A DNA stretch of 36,072 nt from NCBI GenBank assembly GCA_934725285.1, contig CAKVBK010000006.1, positions 1-36,072 of the forward strand, read 5' to 3'. Position numbers and translations under genes: made by a program. Numbering within the stretch: the first letter of the stretch is position 1; the number at the start of each line of letters is the position of its first letter. The stretch is from an uncultured Bacteroidales bacterium (GTDB lineage: Bacteria > Bacteroidota > Bacteroidia > Bacteroidales > UBA932). This document shows positions 8,558 to 15,889 of the stretch, in pieces. A model generated the notes under the pieces. That model had not been told where the DNA came from and did no database searches. It was given only the letters and a program-made list of their open reading frames with translations.

Positions 8558-9856
8558 ATGACTACAATGAGAATAACAAAATCAATGGCCATTGCCGCCG
8601 CACTCGCCGCCCTCTCGTCCTGCGACAGGTTCGATCCTGTGGATCGGGTGTTCGACAACTGCGCCTACCTTGACGTGAGCGCGACCAGCCAGACCCAGGC
8701 CGCCACCTTCGGCAACCGGCTGGGCAGTCTTGAAAAACAGCTAAGCGTCACCCTCGCCTACCCTGCGGACAAGGACGTGAAAGCCACAGTCTCCGTGGAC
8801 GCGTCACTCGTTGACACCTACAACCACCGCCACGGCACCGACTACCAGCTCCTGCCGGACAACTACCTTGACTTCACCGGAGCCACCGTCACCATAGAAG
8901 CCGGGAAGGTCGCATCCGAGAAGGTCACGATAGGCCTGAAGAACCTGATGGGACAGGGAGAGGAACAGACCGGTGCTATGGAGATCGACAAGACCTGGCT
9001 CCTGCCGGTGAAGGTCACCTCCGATGACATCCGCACTCTGGACGGCTCGTCCGTGGCCTACTACCTCGTCAAACGCTCGTCGGCCATCACGGTCGCCGCT
9101 CAGCTCACCGACAACTGGATCGAGTTCCCGCTGATGGACACCCCAGGTGAGGTGGCCGACGCCTACAACGGACTCACCGCCCTCACCTACGAGGCTCTGG
9201 TCAACATCGACCGCTTCGACCTCAAGAACGGCACCGAGGACTGCAACATCTCCACGGTTATGGGAGTCGAGCAGTATCTCCTGCTGCGAATAGGGGACGC
9301 GAACTTCGAGCGCCAGTGCCTCCAGTTCGACGGCAGCGGCAACGGCTCGCAGTTCGGCAAGCTTCCATCGAAGAGCGACCCGGCCAAGAAACTCTATTCT
9401 GGCAGCTGGTACCACGTCGCCTGCACCTACGACCAGAACACCAGAACCGCGCGGATCTACCTCAACGGCAAGGTGATCGATGAGGTGAAGGACGCCGGGG
9501 TCGCCGGCCCGACCGCCGACAACAGCATCACCCTCGCGATGCGGGCCCTCGGAATGCCGGAGGCCTACCAGTTCTTCATCGGCAAGTCCTACAACGACCA
9601 CCGCCCGCTCCAAGGCAAGATAGCCGAGGCCAGGGTATGGCGCACAGCGAGGACCCAGGATGAGATCTGGAAGAATATGTACCGCATCGAGAACCCGAAA
9701 GAGCAGAAAGACCTCATCGGCTACTGGAAGTTCGACGATGGCGAGGGCAACACCGTCAAGGACTACTCCTGGGTCGGCAACCACGGCAAGGCTGTGGCGG
9801 ACATCATCTGGCCGGACGGGATCGAGATCCAGGAAATAAACAAAGAGGAGGAATAA
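8558..9856 (+). CDS. DUF1735 and LamG domain lipoprotein (surface glycan-binding protein)
   Basis: This is a 432-residue lipoprotein (LSSC, Cys22). A DUF1735 immunoglobulin-like domain covers about residues 40-170, with the typical TDYQLLPDNYLDF segment. A concanavalin/LamG-like jelly roll covers about 190-425: SGSWYHVACTYDQNTRTARI, YLNGKVIDEV, GKIAEARVWRTARTQDEI and LIGYWKFDDGEGN are LamG hallmarks. The start may be ATG 8558 or 8567. It follows the previous gene by 5 bases. DUF1735-LamG proteins are frequent partners of GH18 enzymes in Bacteroidetes PULs. I infer that it binds glycan or glycoprotein at the surface; no catalytic motif is visible. Confidence 0.9.
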   Translation: MTTMRITKSMAIAAALAALSSCDRFDPVDRVFDNCAYLDVSATSQTQAATFGNRLGSLEKQLSVTLAYPADKDVKATVSVDASLVDTYNHRHGTDYQLLPDNYLDFTGATVTIEAGKVASEKVTIGLKNLMGQGEEQTGAMEIDKTWLLPVKVTSDDIRTLDGSSVAYYLVKRSSAITVAAQLTDNWIEFPLMDTPGEVADAYNGLTALTYEALVNIDRFDLKNGTEDCNISTVMGVEQYLLLRIGDANFERQCLQFDGSGNGSQFGKLPSKSDPAKKLYSGSWYHVACTYDQNTRTARIYLNGKVIDEVKDAGVAGPTADNSITLAMRALGMPEAYQFFIGKSYNDHRPLQGKIAEARVWRTARTQDEIWKNMYRIENPKEQKDLIGYWKFDDGEGNTVKDYSWVGNHGKAVADIIWPDGIEIQEINKEEE

Positions 9857-9859
9857 AGG

Positions 9860-11410
9860 ATGAAAAAGAATATATTCATAATGGCAGCGGCTTTTCTCGC
9901 CGCAGGATGCCAGGATCAGGAGATCCAGTACTATCCTTCCGCACTTCAGGACCTCTCCGACAAGCCGGCAGCAATCACACTTCACGCGGAGCGGTCAGCG
10001 GACAATGTCGTGAAGGTGGTGCTTAGAAAAGGCGATGGTTTCACGACCTGCGGTCTCTATGCTGACGCGACACATCCCGCCACCGAGGAACAGATTGTCC
10101 AGATAAACATAGGAGACGAGGAAACGGTCGCCGCCTACAGTAAAAAGACAGGCGTGGAGTACAAGTTGCTTCCGGAGCCGTTCTACAAGTTCTTCGAGAG
10201 CCAGGCACTTGACTTGCACGAGGGTTCGACCTCAACAGCGGTAACCCAGCTCAGGCTGTTCGCCGCCAATCCTTTGGACAATGTACTGGAGGCCGGAAGG
10301 TATCTGCTTCCATTGTCGGTGTCGTCCTTATGGAACGACTCTTCCGCCGGGAACCTTTACATTGATGTGACTGTGCGGGAAGCCTACTGTGACCCTGACG
10401 GCTATGAGCTTTATAAAGGCGAGGATATGTTCACGGTGTTCTACCTGAACACGGCCGTGTTCGACCCAAGGCTTGCGAATGATTTCATTCTTGAGAATAT
10501 GCGGGACAAAAACTATCACCGAGGACTTGGGAATATCGTGAACCTGCGTCAGGCCTCCCTCTACTATGACAGTAAGCTGGGAAAGGTCTCGATGAAGTTG
10601 AACAACGACCTCCGCTACGTCCTTGAACATTTCACCGAGCGCGTACTCCCCGTTCAGGAGAGCGGCCGCAAGGTTTGCGTCTGCATCGATGGCGGTGCGC
10701 AGGGGATAGGTTTCTGCAACCTGACCGATGAGCAGATCGGGGATTTCGCGAAGTCAGTGAAGAAGATTGTGGAGCATTACGGCCTCGACGGCATCAACCT
10801 CTGGGACCGCAACGCCAACTATGCGGTGGCCGAGGAGAAAGGATTCCCGAAAGTGAACACGACTTCCTACCCGAAGCTCATAAAGGCGCTGCGCGAGGCT
10901 CTCGGCCAGAACAAGCTACTCACTGTCACCGACTACGAGGAGCCTACTGAATATTTCTGGGACACCGACGCCACCGGCGGGATCAAGGTCGGTGAGCTCA
11001 TCGACTACGCCTGGTCCGGCTACTGCGGCAGCGACGAACCGGTGCAGATCGTGGACCCGTGGCATCAGGAACTGGCCTGCGTCTCCAAGCTTCACCCGCG
11101 CAAACCGTTCGCCGGGCTGAACCCAAGGAGATACGGAATAACCAACGTGACCTGCTACAGAAAACAGGATGATTCGCTGTTCTCTCTTGAGCAGTACGAC
11201 AAGAGCGTGCTTACCGACAGCAATATATTTGTCTTCTATGACGTAAGGTCAATCCTTCAGGATGCGTATGAGGGGGCCAACATTATTGACAGTTTCATTG
11301 AGGCTTGGCACAATAACTACGATCTTCTCTTAAACTCAAAAAGGTTGACTAATTTTGACTTTACCCCGTCTCATCCCACAAACTATAACAAGTGGGGTAA
11401 AGACTGGTAG
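9860..11410 (+). CDS. DUF1735 plus GH18-fold lipoprotein with lost catalytic residues
   Basis: This is a 516-residue lipoprotein (AAAGC-type lipobox region, Cys17, followed by QDQE). DUF1735 covers about residues 30-170 (VEYKLLPEPFYKFF). A GH18 barrel covers about 185-500 (FTVFYLNTAVFD, KVCVCIDGGAQGIGF, GLDGINLWDRNANY, LLTVTDYEEPTEYF, IDYAWSGYCG, NIFVFYDVRS). In the catalytic motif Asp310 is kept, but the Asp and Glu positions of DxxDxDxE are Trp315 and Arg317. The downstream enzyme at 13229 has Asp and Glu there. I therefore predict no endo-glycosidase activity and a role in glycan binding. The gene starts 3 bases after the LamG gene. Its last 190 bases are clearly A+T-richer than the rest. 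Confidence 0.85.
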   Translation: MKKNIFIMAAAFLAAGCQDQEIQYYPSALQDLSDKPAAITLHAERSADNVVKVVLRKGDGFTTCGLYADATHPATEEQIVQINIGDEETVAAYSKKTGVEYKLLPEPFYKFFESQALDLHEGSTSTAVTQLRLFAANPLDNVLEAGRYLLPLSVSSLWNDSSAGNLYIDVTVREAYCDPDGYELYKGEDMFTVFYLNTAVFDPRLANDFILENMRDKNYHRGLGNIVNLRQASLYYDSKLGKVSMKLNNDLRYVLEHFTERVLPVQESGRKVCVCIDGGAQGIGFCNLTDEQIGDFAKSVKKIVEHYGLDGINLWDRNANYAVAEEKGFPKVNTTSYPKLIKALREALGQNKLLTVTDYEEPTEYFWDTDATGGIKVGELIDYAWSGYCGSDEPVQIVDPWHQELACVSKLHPRKPFAGLNPRRYGITNVTCYRKQDDSLFSLEQYDKSVLTDSNIFVFYDVRSILQDAYEGANIIDSFIEAWHNNYDLLLNSKRLTNFDFTPSHPTNYNKWGKDW

Positions 11411-11450
11411 TTTATCTTATGTATATCATTAACACATTCAATACTAACAT

Positions 11451-11481
11451 GTCTCAGATAGGAGCGGTATTTATCAGAGAC
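11451..11481 (+). repeat. Imperfect hairpin in the leader before the DUF4988/BACON gene
   Basis: GTCTCAGATA (11451-11460) pairs with TATCAGAGAC (11472-11481) with one mismatch and an 11-base loop. It lies in the 91-bp gap between the third and fourth lipoprotein genes of PUL1. There is no T tract, so it may be a processing or attenuation element rather than a terminator. Confidence 0.4.
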
Positions 11482-11501
11482 ACTTTCTCAAAAGAATTAT
11501 C

Positions 11502-13208
11502 ATGAAAGTTTTCAAAAAATTTCTGTCTTCGATTTTGATATCCGCACTTGTCTTTGCAGGATGTCAGGAATACGATGACACCGAGATAACCAGCAGGGTT
11601 GACAACCTCGAATCACAGGTCGCGGAGCTGAAAGCTCTCGTTGAGAAGTTGAACAGCAACCTGACCTCTTTGGTCACGGCAGTGGACGCTCTGAACAACC
11701 AGGATGAGATCGTCTCTGTCGAGAAACTACCCGCCGGCAACGGCTACACTATCACATTCAGGAAATCCGGCACAATCACCGTATACAATGGTGAGAAAGG
11801 TCTGGACGGAAAGAATGGTACAGATGGAACAGATGGCAAATCCTCTGTCATCAGCATCCGGCAGGACACTGACGGCAAGTACTACTGGACACTTGACGGT
11901 GAATGGCTTCTGGTCAACAACCAGAAAGTCCCGGCGACCGCTGAGGTGACGGTTCCAAAGATCAAGGTGGAAGACGGCAAGTTCCTGTTCTCCACCAACG
12001 GAATCGACTGGACCGTCATAGGTGACGCTGGCACTTCGGGGATCGGTCTCATTAAGAACGTTCGTGAGGACAATGAGAACAACACCGTCATCATCGAACT
12101 CTCTGACAGGGAGATTGTGATTCCGAAAGGACAAAGTTTCGCGCTCGTGATCAAGACCGACGAGATCGGAATCAAGGCCGGAGAGACCGTCAGCGTGGAC
12201 TATTCCCTCGTCGCGGCGGAGAACGCCATCGTGAAAGTCCTTCCTGAGAATGGCTACACAGTCACTGTCAATCCTGCATCCGGCACTCAAGGCACACTTG
12301 GAATCACAGCACCTTCACCAGTCGTCAACGCTTCCATCCTCGTGGTGGCTGTAAACGGCAACGGTGTGATGTCCGGGAAGATTCTGACTGTCAGCGAAGG
12401 TAAACTCGAAGTGAAGGCTGACGCGACTCCTGTCTCTGCGGACGGAGGATCCGTGACCGTTCAGATCACAACGAACCTTGACTACGAAATCGTTATCCCT
12501 GAGACTGCAAAGTCGTGGGTGACCCTCGTGCAGACAAAAGCCTTGCGCACGGACAAGGTGACATTCTCTGTCGCACCAAACACGGAGGCAAGCCAGAGGA
12601 CCGCTGAGATCGAAGTACGTGTGGATGGTGCAAAGGTTCAGACTTTCAACATTGTACAACAGGCTAAAACGGTTGTACCTGAAACTTGGAACAAAGCAAA
12701 TTTACCATCATTCTATCCTACAGATGATTTTAACTATGCATCTGCACAACCGGAGGATAGAACATCCTCCGATAATTGGCAAGGTACTCAGATTATGCTC
12801 TATAATCCATCCAAATTCTACACAAAAGAACCTCGCGCTATAATAGGACTTAGTGGAGCCCCTGATGCTTTAGGTAAATTAATATCACCTTTACTTTCTG
12901 GTGAATGTACTACTCTAAAGATTGAATATGGATATCACTTTATGGCTACTATGTTGCCGTCAGGCATTTCTTTTAATGTAAAAATCACAGATCAATCCTC
13001 ATCAAGCATACTAATGGATAAAAATGTGATTTTTGACAGGAGTGATGACACTGCTTTCAAAAATGCACGGAATCAAGTCCAATCTGTAATGTTTGAAAAC
13101 CTATCCATATCAGGAAACTTTATAATATCCATAACCAACAATGGCCCTTCTGGGAGCGGTAATAAAATCAGGGACGTTGTTGATATTCTTAATATTTATT
13201 GGAAGTAA
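11502..13208 (+). CDS. DUF4988-like / BACON surface lipoprotein with an A+T-rich C-terminal domain
   Basis: This is a 568-residue lipoprotein (VFAGC, Cys21, followed by the acidic stretch QEYDDTE that suits surface export). A short coiled coil covers about 28-66 (VDNLESQVAELKALVEKL). Next comes a DUF4988/PL29-N-terminal-like region with a collagen-like DGKNGTDGTDGK stretch near 105-115. A BACON-type Ig domain covers about 300-387 (ending VQTFNIVQQAK). The last domain, about 390-568, I do not recognise; it looks beta-rich and may bind carbohydrate. Codon and base composition change sharply at the start of that domain, from roughly 58% to about 36% G+C in the lines I counted. No enzyme motif is visible. 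Its place directly before the GH18 gene supports a glycan-binding or substrate-tethering role. Confidence 0.82.
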   Translation: MKVFKKFLSSILISALVFAGCQEYDDTEITSRVDNLESQVAELKALVEKLNSNLTSLVTAVDALNNQDEIVSVEKLPAGNGYTITFRKSGTITVYNGEKGLDGKNGTDGTDGKSSVISIRQDTDGKYYWTLDGEWLLVNNQKVPATAEVTVPKIKVEDGKFLFSTNGIDWTVIGDAGTSGIGLIKNVREDNENNTVIIELSDREIVIPKGQSFALVIKTDEIGIKAGETVSVDYSLVAAENAIVKVLPENGYTVTVNPASGTQGTLGITAPSPVVNASILVVAVNGNGVMSGKILTVSEGKLEVKADATPVSADGGSVTVQITTNLDYEIVIPETAKSWVTLVQTKALRTDKVTFSVAPNTEASQRTAEIEVRVDGAKVQTFNIVQQAKTVVPETWNKANLPSFYPTDDFNYASAQPEDRTSSDNWQGTQIMLYNPSKFYTKEPRAIIGLSGAPDALGKLISPLLSGECTTLKIEYGYHFMATMLPSGISFNVKITDQSSSSILMDKNVIFDRSDDTAFKNARNQVQSVMFENLSISGNFIISITNNGPSGSGNKIRDVVDILNIYWK

Positions 13209-13228
13209 TAACACTAAAAAAGTTTGTT

Positions 13229-14224
13229 ATGTTAAAACATTTTCATTTTCTCGCTATTTCAGCGATGATTTGCAGTGCAGTATCGTGCAACCAAATCGAA
13301 CCTCTTCAGGCGACATCGGAACAAGTTGAAGAGACACAAGTGACAACAAGGGCTTATGACGATAAGTCCCCGACCATCGCCGTGTATGTAGAAACGAATG
13401 ATGTCAATCCCCTCAACGCAGGTGACTACAAGATGTCAGACGGTTCAACATTCATCGACATCGTAGAATTGTTCGCTTCCAACATCCATAAGGATGGCAA
13501 CGGTGACCCGACCCTGTACCTCAATGACAAGCTCACCAACGTCCTTGAGAATGGAGGCGCGGCCACTTACGTAGCACCTCTTCAGGAAAAGGGTATCAAG
13601 GTCCTCCTCACAGTCCTTGGTGACTGGCAGGGAATAGGCGTGGCGAATATGACCGACGCTCAAAGCACAAAGTTCGCCACCATCCTTGCCTATGCTGTCA
13701 ACAAGTACGGTCTTGACGGAATCGGTTTTGACGATGAGTACGCCAGCTACAGCGGTTCGCTCGTGTCCAACTCTTATGCCCAGATCATCAAGAAACTTCA
13801 CGCCCTGATGCCTGCCAACAAACTCATCACCGTTTTCGATTGGGGTAACACAGATCAGATTGACGCCGAGGCCTCAGCCTGCATTGACTATGCTTATCAC
13901 GGATATTTCGGAAGCTACAACACTTCAAGTGACATTACTGGAATGACTACAGCCAAGTGGTCTCCATTATCTCTCAATCTTGGAAACTACAATTCAACAT
14001 CAAGCGTACAAAGTTATGCCAGCAGGGCTCTTGAGAATGGTTATAGTATTCTAATGTGCTTCAATCTAAGGACAAGGAATGACCGTGATCCTCTCTCTGT
14101 CTTCCAAGCAATATCAAATGGTGTTTATGACGGAGACGAGATCTCTTGCTCAAATGGTAACAGAGCCAGAACCGCTGGTTCCGTAGCATCTGGTTATACC
14201 ATCACATATGAGATGGCCCAGTAA
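13229..14224 (+). CDS. GH18 endo-beta-N-acetylglucosaminidase, Endo H-like (predicted active)
   Basis: This is predicted to cleave the GlcNAc-GlcNAc core of N-glycans at the cell surface. The 331-residue protein starts at ATG 13229, 20 bases after the previous stop; the in-frame ATG at 13199 overlaps that gene and precedes the signal peptide. The lipobox is probably SAVSC (Cys20). The barrel includes PTIAVYVETND, KVLLTVLGDWQGIG, YGLDGIGFDDEYASY, LITVFDWGN, CIDYAYHGYFGSY and YSILMCFNLR. In the GH18 motif the catalytic Asp168 and Glu170 are intact, and FDDEYA matches the Endo H/Endo F group; the middle Asp of DxxDxDxE is Gly166. This is the only GH18 in the locus with its acid/base residue. The 3-prime part, from about 13920, is A+T-richer. 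Confidence 0.88.
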   Translation: MLKHFHFLAISAMICSAVSCNQIEPLQATSEQVEETQVTTRAYDDKSPTIAVYVETNDVNPLNAGDYKMSDGSTFIDIVELFASNIHKDGNGDPTLYLNDKLTNVLENGGAATYVAPLQEKGIKVLLTVLGDWQGIGVANMTDAQSTKFATILAYAVNKYGLDGIGFDDEYASYSGSLVSNSYAQIIKKLHALMPANKLITVFDWGNTDQIDAEASACIDYAYHGYFGSYNTSSDITGMTTAKWSPLSLNLGNYNSTSSVQSYASRALENGYSILMCFNLRTRNDRDPLSVFQAISNGVYDGDEISCSNGNRARTAGSVASGYTITYEMAQ

Positions 14225-14256
14225 CTTGAAGCAAGTTTAAAGCAAGCTTAAATAAA

Positions 14257-14290
14257 GGGATAGGGCAGCAACCGCTCCTTGCCCTATTCC
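14257..14290 (+). terminator. Stem-loop after the GH18 gene, probable PUL1 terminator
   Basis: GGGATAGGGCA (14257-14267) pairs with TGCCCTATTCC (14280-14290), an 11-bp stem with one G-T pair and a 12-base loop, 32 bases after the last PUL1 stop codon. The following bases TATCAATCC are only weakly T-rich, so termination strength is uncertain. Confidence 0.55.
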
Positions 14291-14346
14291 TATCAATCCG
14301 TCTCACGGGAAGATATGACCCTTTCATATTCCATCCCCACCCACAC

Positions 14347-14383
14347 ATCACCACGGCACAATGCACCCATTGCCCGTGGTGAT
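14347..14383. terminator. Long perfect-ended hairpin, second terminator candidate
   Basis: ATCACCACGG (14347-14356) pairs perfectly with CCGTGGTGAT (14374-14383). Inside it, CAATG (14359-14363) pairs with CATTG (14368-14372), leaving the loop CACC and a small bulge. TTTCATT follows on the plus strand. This could end transcription from PUL1 or from the opposite side. Confidence 0.5.
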
Positions 14384-14828
14384 TTTCATTATGCCCAAGT
14401 CATCAACATTCCCACCGTGGCGCTCTCCGGTGACAAAATCCCGCCAAAACGCTTCCTCAGAGGAACAAACGCCACTCTGCGGCATCATTTTTAGCCAAAA
14501 CCGTCGCCCTTCAGCACCTTGGTGGCAGGCAAGTGCTGGCGCAAAGTAATGATTTTAATGTAGTTGATTCCGCAAATGGTATCTTCCCGCATAGGCTTAT
14601 CTATCCCAATGTTTGAAACAAACAATATTTCTTCAACACTCGTCCATTATCTCTCAATAGTAAATGCAGCTCATTCAATGTCAAGGAGTGGCAGACAACA
14701 CATTGATTTATTGGATAGTTAGCACTTTACCTTAAGCATCAAACCGCTAAAGACAAGCAGTTAAAATATTCATTAACAACGATTTACAAATCACATCCAC
14801 CCAATAAGTTCCTTTCTGCTTGTGCGGG

Positions 14829-14875
14829 ACATTTAGCCGCTTCATCGATTTCGGGTAAGGGAACAGGCTAAATGT
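14829..14875. repeat. Inverted repeat downstream of the toxin gene
   Basis: ACATTTAGCC (14829-14838) and GGCTAAATGT (14866-14875) are a perfect 10-bp inverted repeat with a 27-base spacer. It lies about 140 bases beyond the toxin stop on the minus strand and might act as a terminator for that operon, although the loop is long. Confidence 0.4.
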
Positions 14876-15013
14876 TGAGAGATTGAACGACAATTTTGCA
14901 GCGAAGAGCCATCGAACACCTCTACTTGTCGGTTTTGAACGACATTATAGTCAAAGAATGTCGTCCAATCACTCCGTCACAGGAATGTCAGCCCGTCTCT
15001 TAGAAGCTGAATA

Positions 15014-15286
15014 TCACCCGAATAGTTCAGAATGACTTCCAAGACGGACCAACTTGATGGTTTGTTCCGCCTCATCAACCCATATCAGCAGGAAATCGCT
15101 CTCTATATGGCATTCAAACGCTCCTTTGTAGTTACCAGTCAAAGGGTGTGGTTTGTATTCCTCGGGCACTTTTCCTGTTTCTACAAGATGAGAAAGCACA
15201 CTTTGCAATGCCAACAGTTTCTTCTTATTGTTCGAATACTTCTTGTAGTCTTTCTTGAACTGAGTTGTTTGGACAAACTTCCACAT
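15014..15286 (-). CDS. YafQ/RelE-family type II toxin (mRNA interferase)
   Basis: This is a ribosome-dependent mRNA endonuclease toxin of 90 residues, the usual size. The sequence follows the YafQ pattern: KKDYKKY near the N-terminus, then HPLTGNYKGAFECHIESDFLLIW, and GSHSELFG at the end. Residues expected to take part in catalysis are present: His47, His60, Asp64, His85 and Phe89. It starts one base after the stop codon of the antitoxin gene (TAG, one base, ATG), so translation is probably coupled. The neutralising partner is the 15288-15545 protein. Likely repressed together with it through the palindrome at 15577-15589. Confidence 0.92.
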   Translation of the reverse strand: MWKFVQTTQFKKDYKKYSNNKKKLLALQSVLSHLVETGKVPEEYKPHPLTGNYKGAFECHIESDFLLIWVDEAEQTIKLVRLGSHSELFG

Positions 15287-15287
15287 G

Positions 15288-15545
15288 CTACAGTGACGCT
15301 ACATATTTCTTGAACGCCTCGAAGTCAAACTCATCAAGACTTTTGTTCCCTGCGGCTTCCTTCAAAGCCGCCTGAGTGGTCTCATTAGGTTCATTATAGG
15401 CTACAGACATCAGAACATTCTCGACATAATTATTGAGACTGCGGTTGTCTTTTCTTGCCAAAACCTTCAGACGAGCCAGCAAATCAGCATTCAGTCTGAA
15501 TGCGGTCGCTTTTTTTACATTCTCTCTTGTTGCTATCGTTCCCAT
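15288..15545 (-). CDS. Ribbon-helix-helix antitoxin, partner of the YafQ-type toxin
   Basis: This is an 85-residue antitoxin. I chose ATG 15545 (MGTIATRENVKK) because the promoter -7 element lies at 15563-15570; the longer frame from 15593 would begin upstream of that promoter. Residues 12-45 have the ribbon-helix-helix pattern (KATAFRLNADLLARLKVLA, then NRSLNNYVENVL), which binds DNA as a dimer. The C-terminal part (about 50-85, with LDEFDFEAFKKYV) is acidic and likely wraps the toxin. It is the first gene of the two-gene minus-strand operon. Confidence 0.88.
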   Translation of the reverse strand: MGTIATRENVKKATAFRLNADLLARLKVLARKDNRSLNNYVENVLMSVAYNEPNETTQAALKEAAGNKSLDEFDFEAFKKYVASL

Positions 15546-15562
15546 AGTGCAATATTTGTTAG

Positions 15563-15594
15563 CAAATGTATAACATTTTGTAATACAAAGCAAA
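15563..15594 (-). promoter_or_regulatory. Promoter of the toxin-antitoxin operon
   Basis: Read on the minus strand, TTTG (15594-15591), a 20-base spacer and TACATTTG (15570-15563) match the Bacteroides primary-sigma consensus TTTG / TAnnTTTG in all fixed positions and in spacing. Transcription would begin near 15557, about 10 bases before the antitoxin ATG. The inverted repeat ATTTG-TTAG-CAAAT (15554-15567) overlaps the -7 element. Confidence 0.7.
15577..15589. promoter_or_regulatory. Palindromic operator candidate of the toxin-antitoxin operon
   Basis: TTTGTA-A-TACAAA is a perfect 13-base palindrome around one central base and lies exactly between the -33 and -7 elements of the operon promoter. 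Ribbon-helix-helix antitoxins bind such sites, so binding here would block RNA polymerase (inference). Confidence 0.6.
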
Positions 15595-15889
15595 TCTATT
15601 TAGTTGTCCCTACTTAGTAAGCGGCAAAAATAAGTTGCCGCAGATTTGGCAAAGATTTTTGAGGATAGAGTTCTTTTTGAAGAAGGAGTGTGCCGGTGGC
15701 ACATGACTGATGAGAAAAGGAATATAGACCAAAAAGATTGCCTAAGATGATGCAAGTTATTTTTGACGGTTACTTAATTCGGGCTCCGAGAAAGGATTCA
15801 TCACCTGATAATCTTGTGAACAGCAGGACCGATTAAGAACGATAATAATCTACAACTGAGAGCCTTGACAGGGAACGCTGAAGGGAAAG

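Larger units (their letters stand above)
14225..15013. other. Gene-poor region between PUL1 and the toxin-antitoxin operon
   Basis: I see no convincing gene in these 789 bases. The region contains the hairpins listed separately. On the minus strand, 14592-14491 encodes a 33-residue open frame (MREDTICGINYIKIITLRQ at its start) with no recognised domain, and on the plus strand several frames stay open for 60-70 codons without a plausible start or signal. The 16-mer TCCATTATCTCTCAAT at 14643-14658 repeats one inside the GH18 gene (13963-13978). TTGAACGACA occurs twice at about 14884 and 14936. It may be the remnant of an inserted element, but no transposase or integrase fragment is recognisable. 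Confidence 0.5.
15546..15889. other. Intergenic region upstream of the toxin-antitoxin operon and downstream of the ABC-F gene
   Basis: These 344 bases hold the toxin-antitoxin promoter and operator and two small hairpins. GCGGCAA (15621-15627) pairs perfectly with TTGCCGC (15635-15641). TGTGCC (15689-15694) pairs with GGCACA (15698-15703). No gene is visible in the rest. Confidence 0.55.

Noticed and set aside
8804..9985. 393-codon open frame on the minus strand across the DUF1735-LamG gene
   Set aside because: It is the mirror of a well-supported gene in G+C-rich codons, its translation is rich in Val, Asp, Gly and Arg without domains, and it has no start context. It is a shadow frame.
11800..11850. 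Short GGAAAGAATGG / ACAGATGG-type repeats considered as a microsatellite or CRISPR-like repeat
   Set aside because: They encode the collagen-like DGKNGTDGTDGK stretch common in DUF4988-type proteins, and they lack spacers or regular length.
14279..14494. 71-codon plus-strand frame after the GH18 gene, and a 33-residue minus-strand frame at 14592-14491
   Set aside because: No recognisable domain, no promoter or ribosome site, and the first overlaps two hairpins. I mention them in the region entry but do not call them genes.
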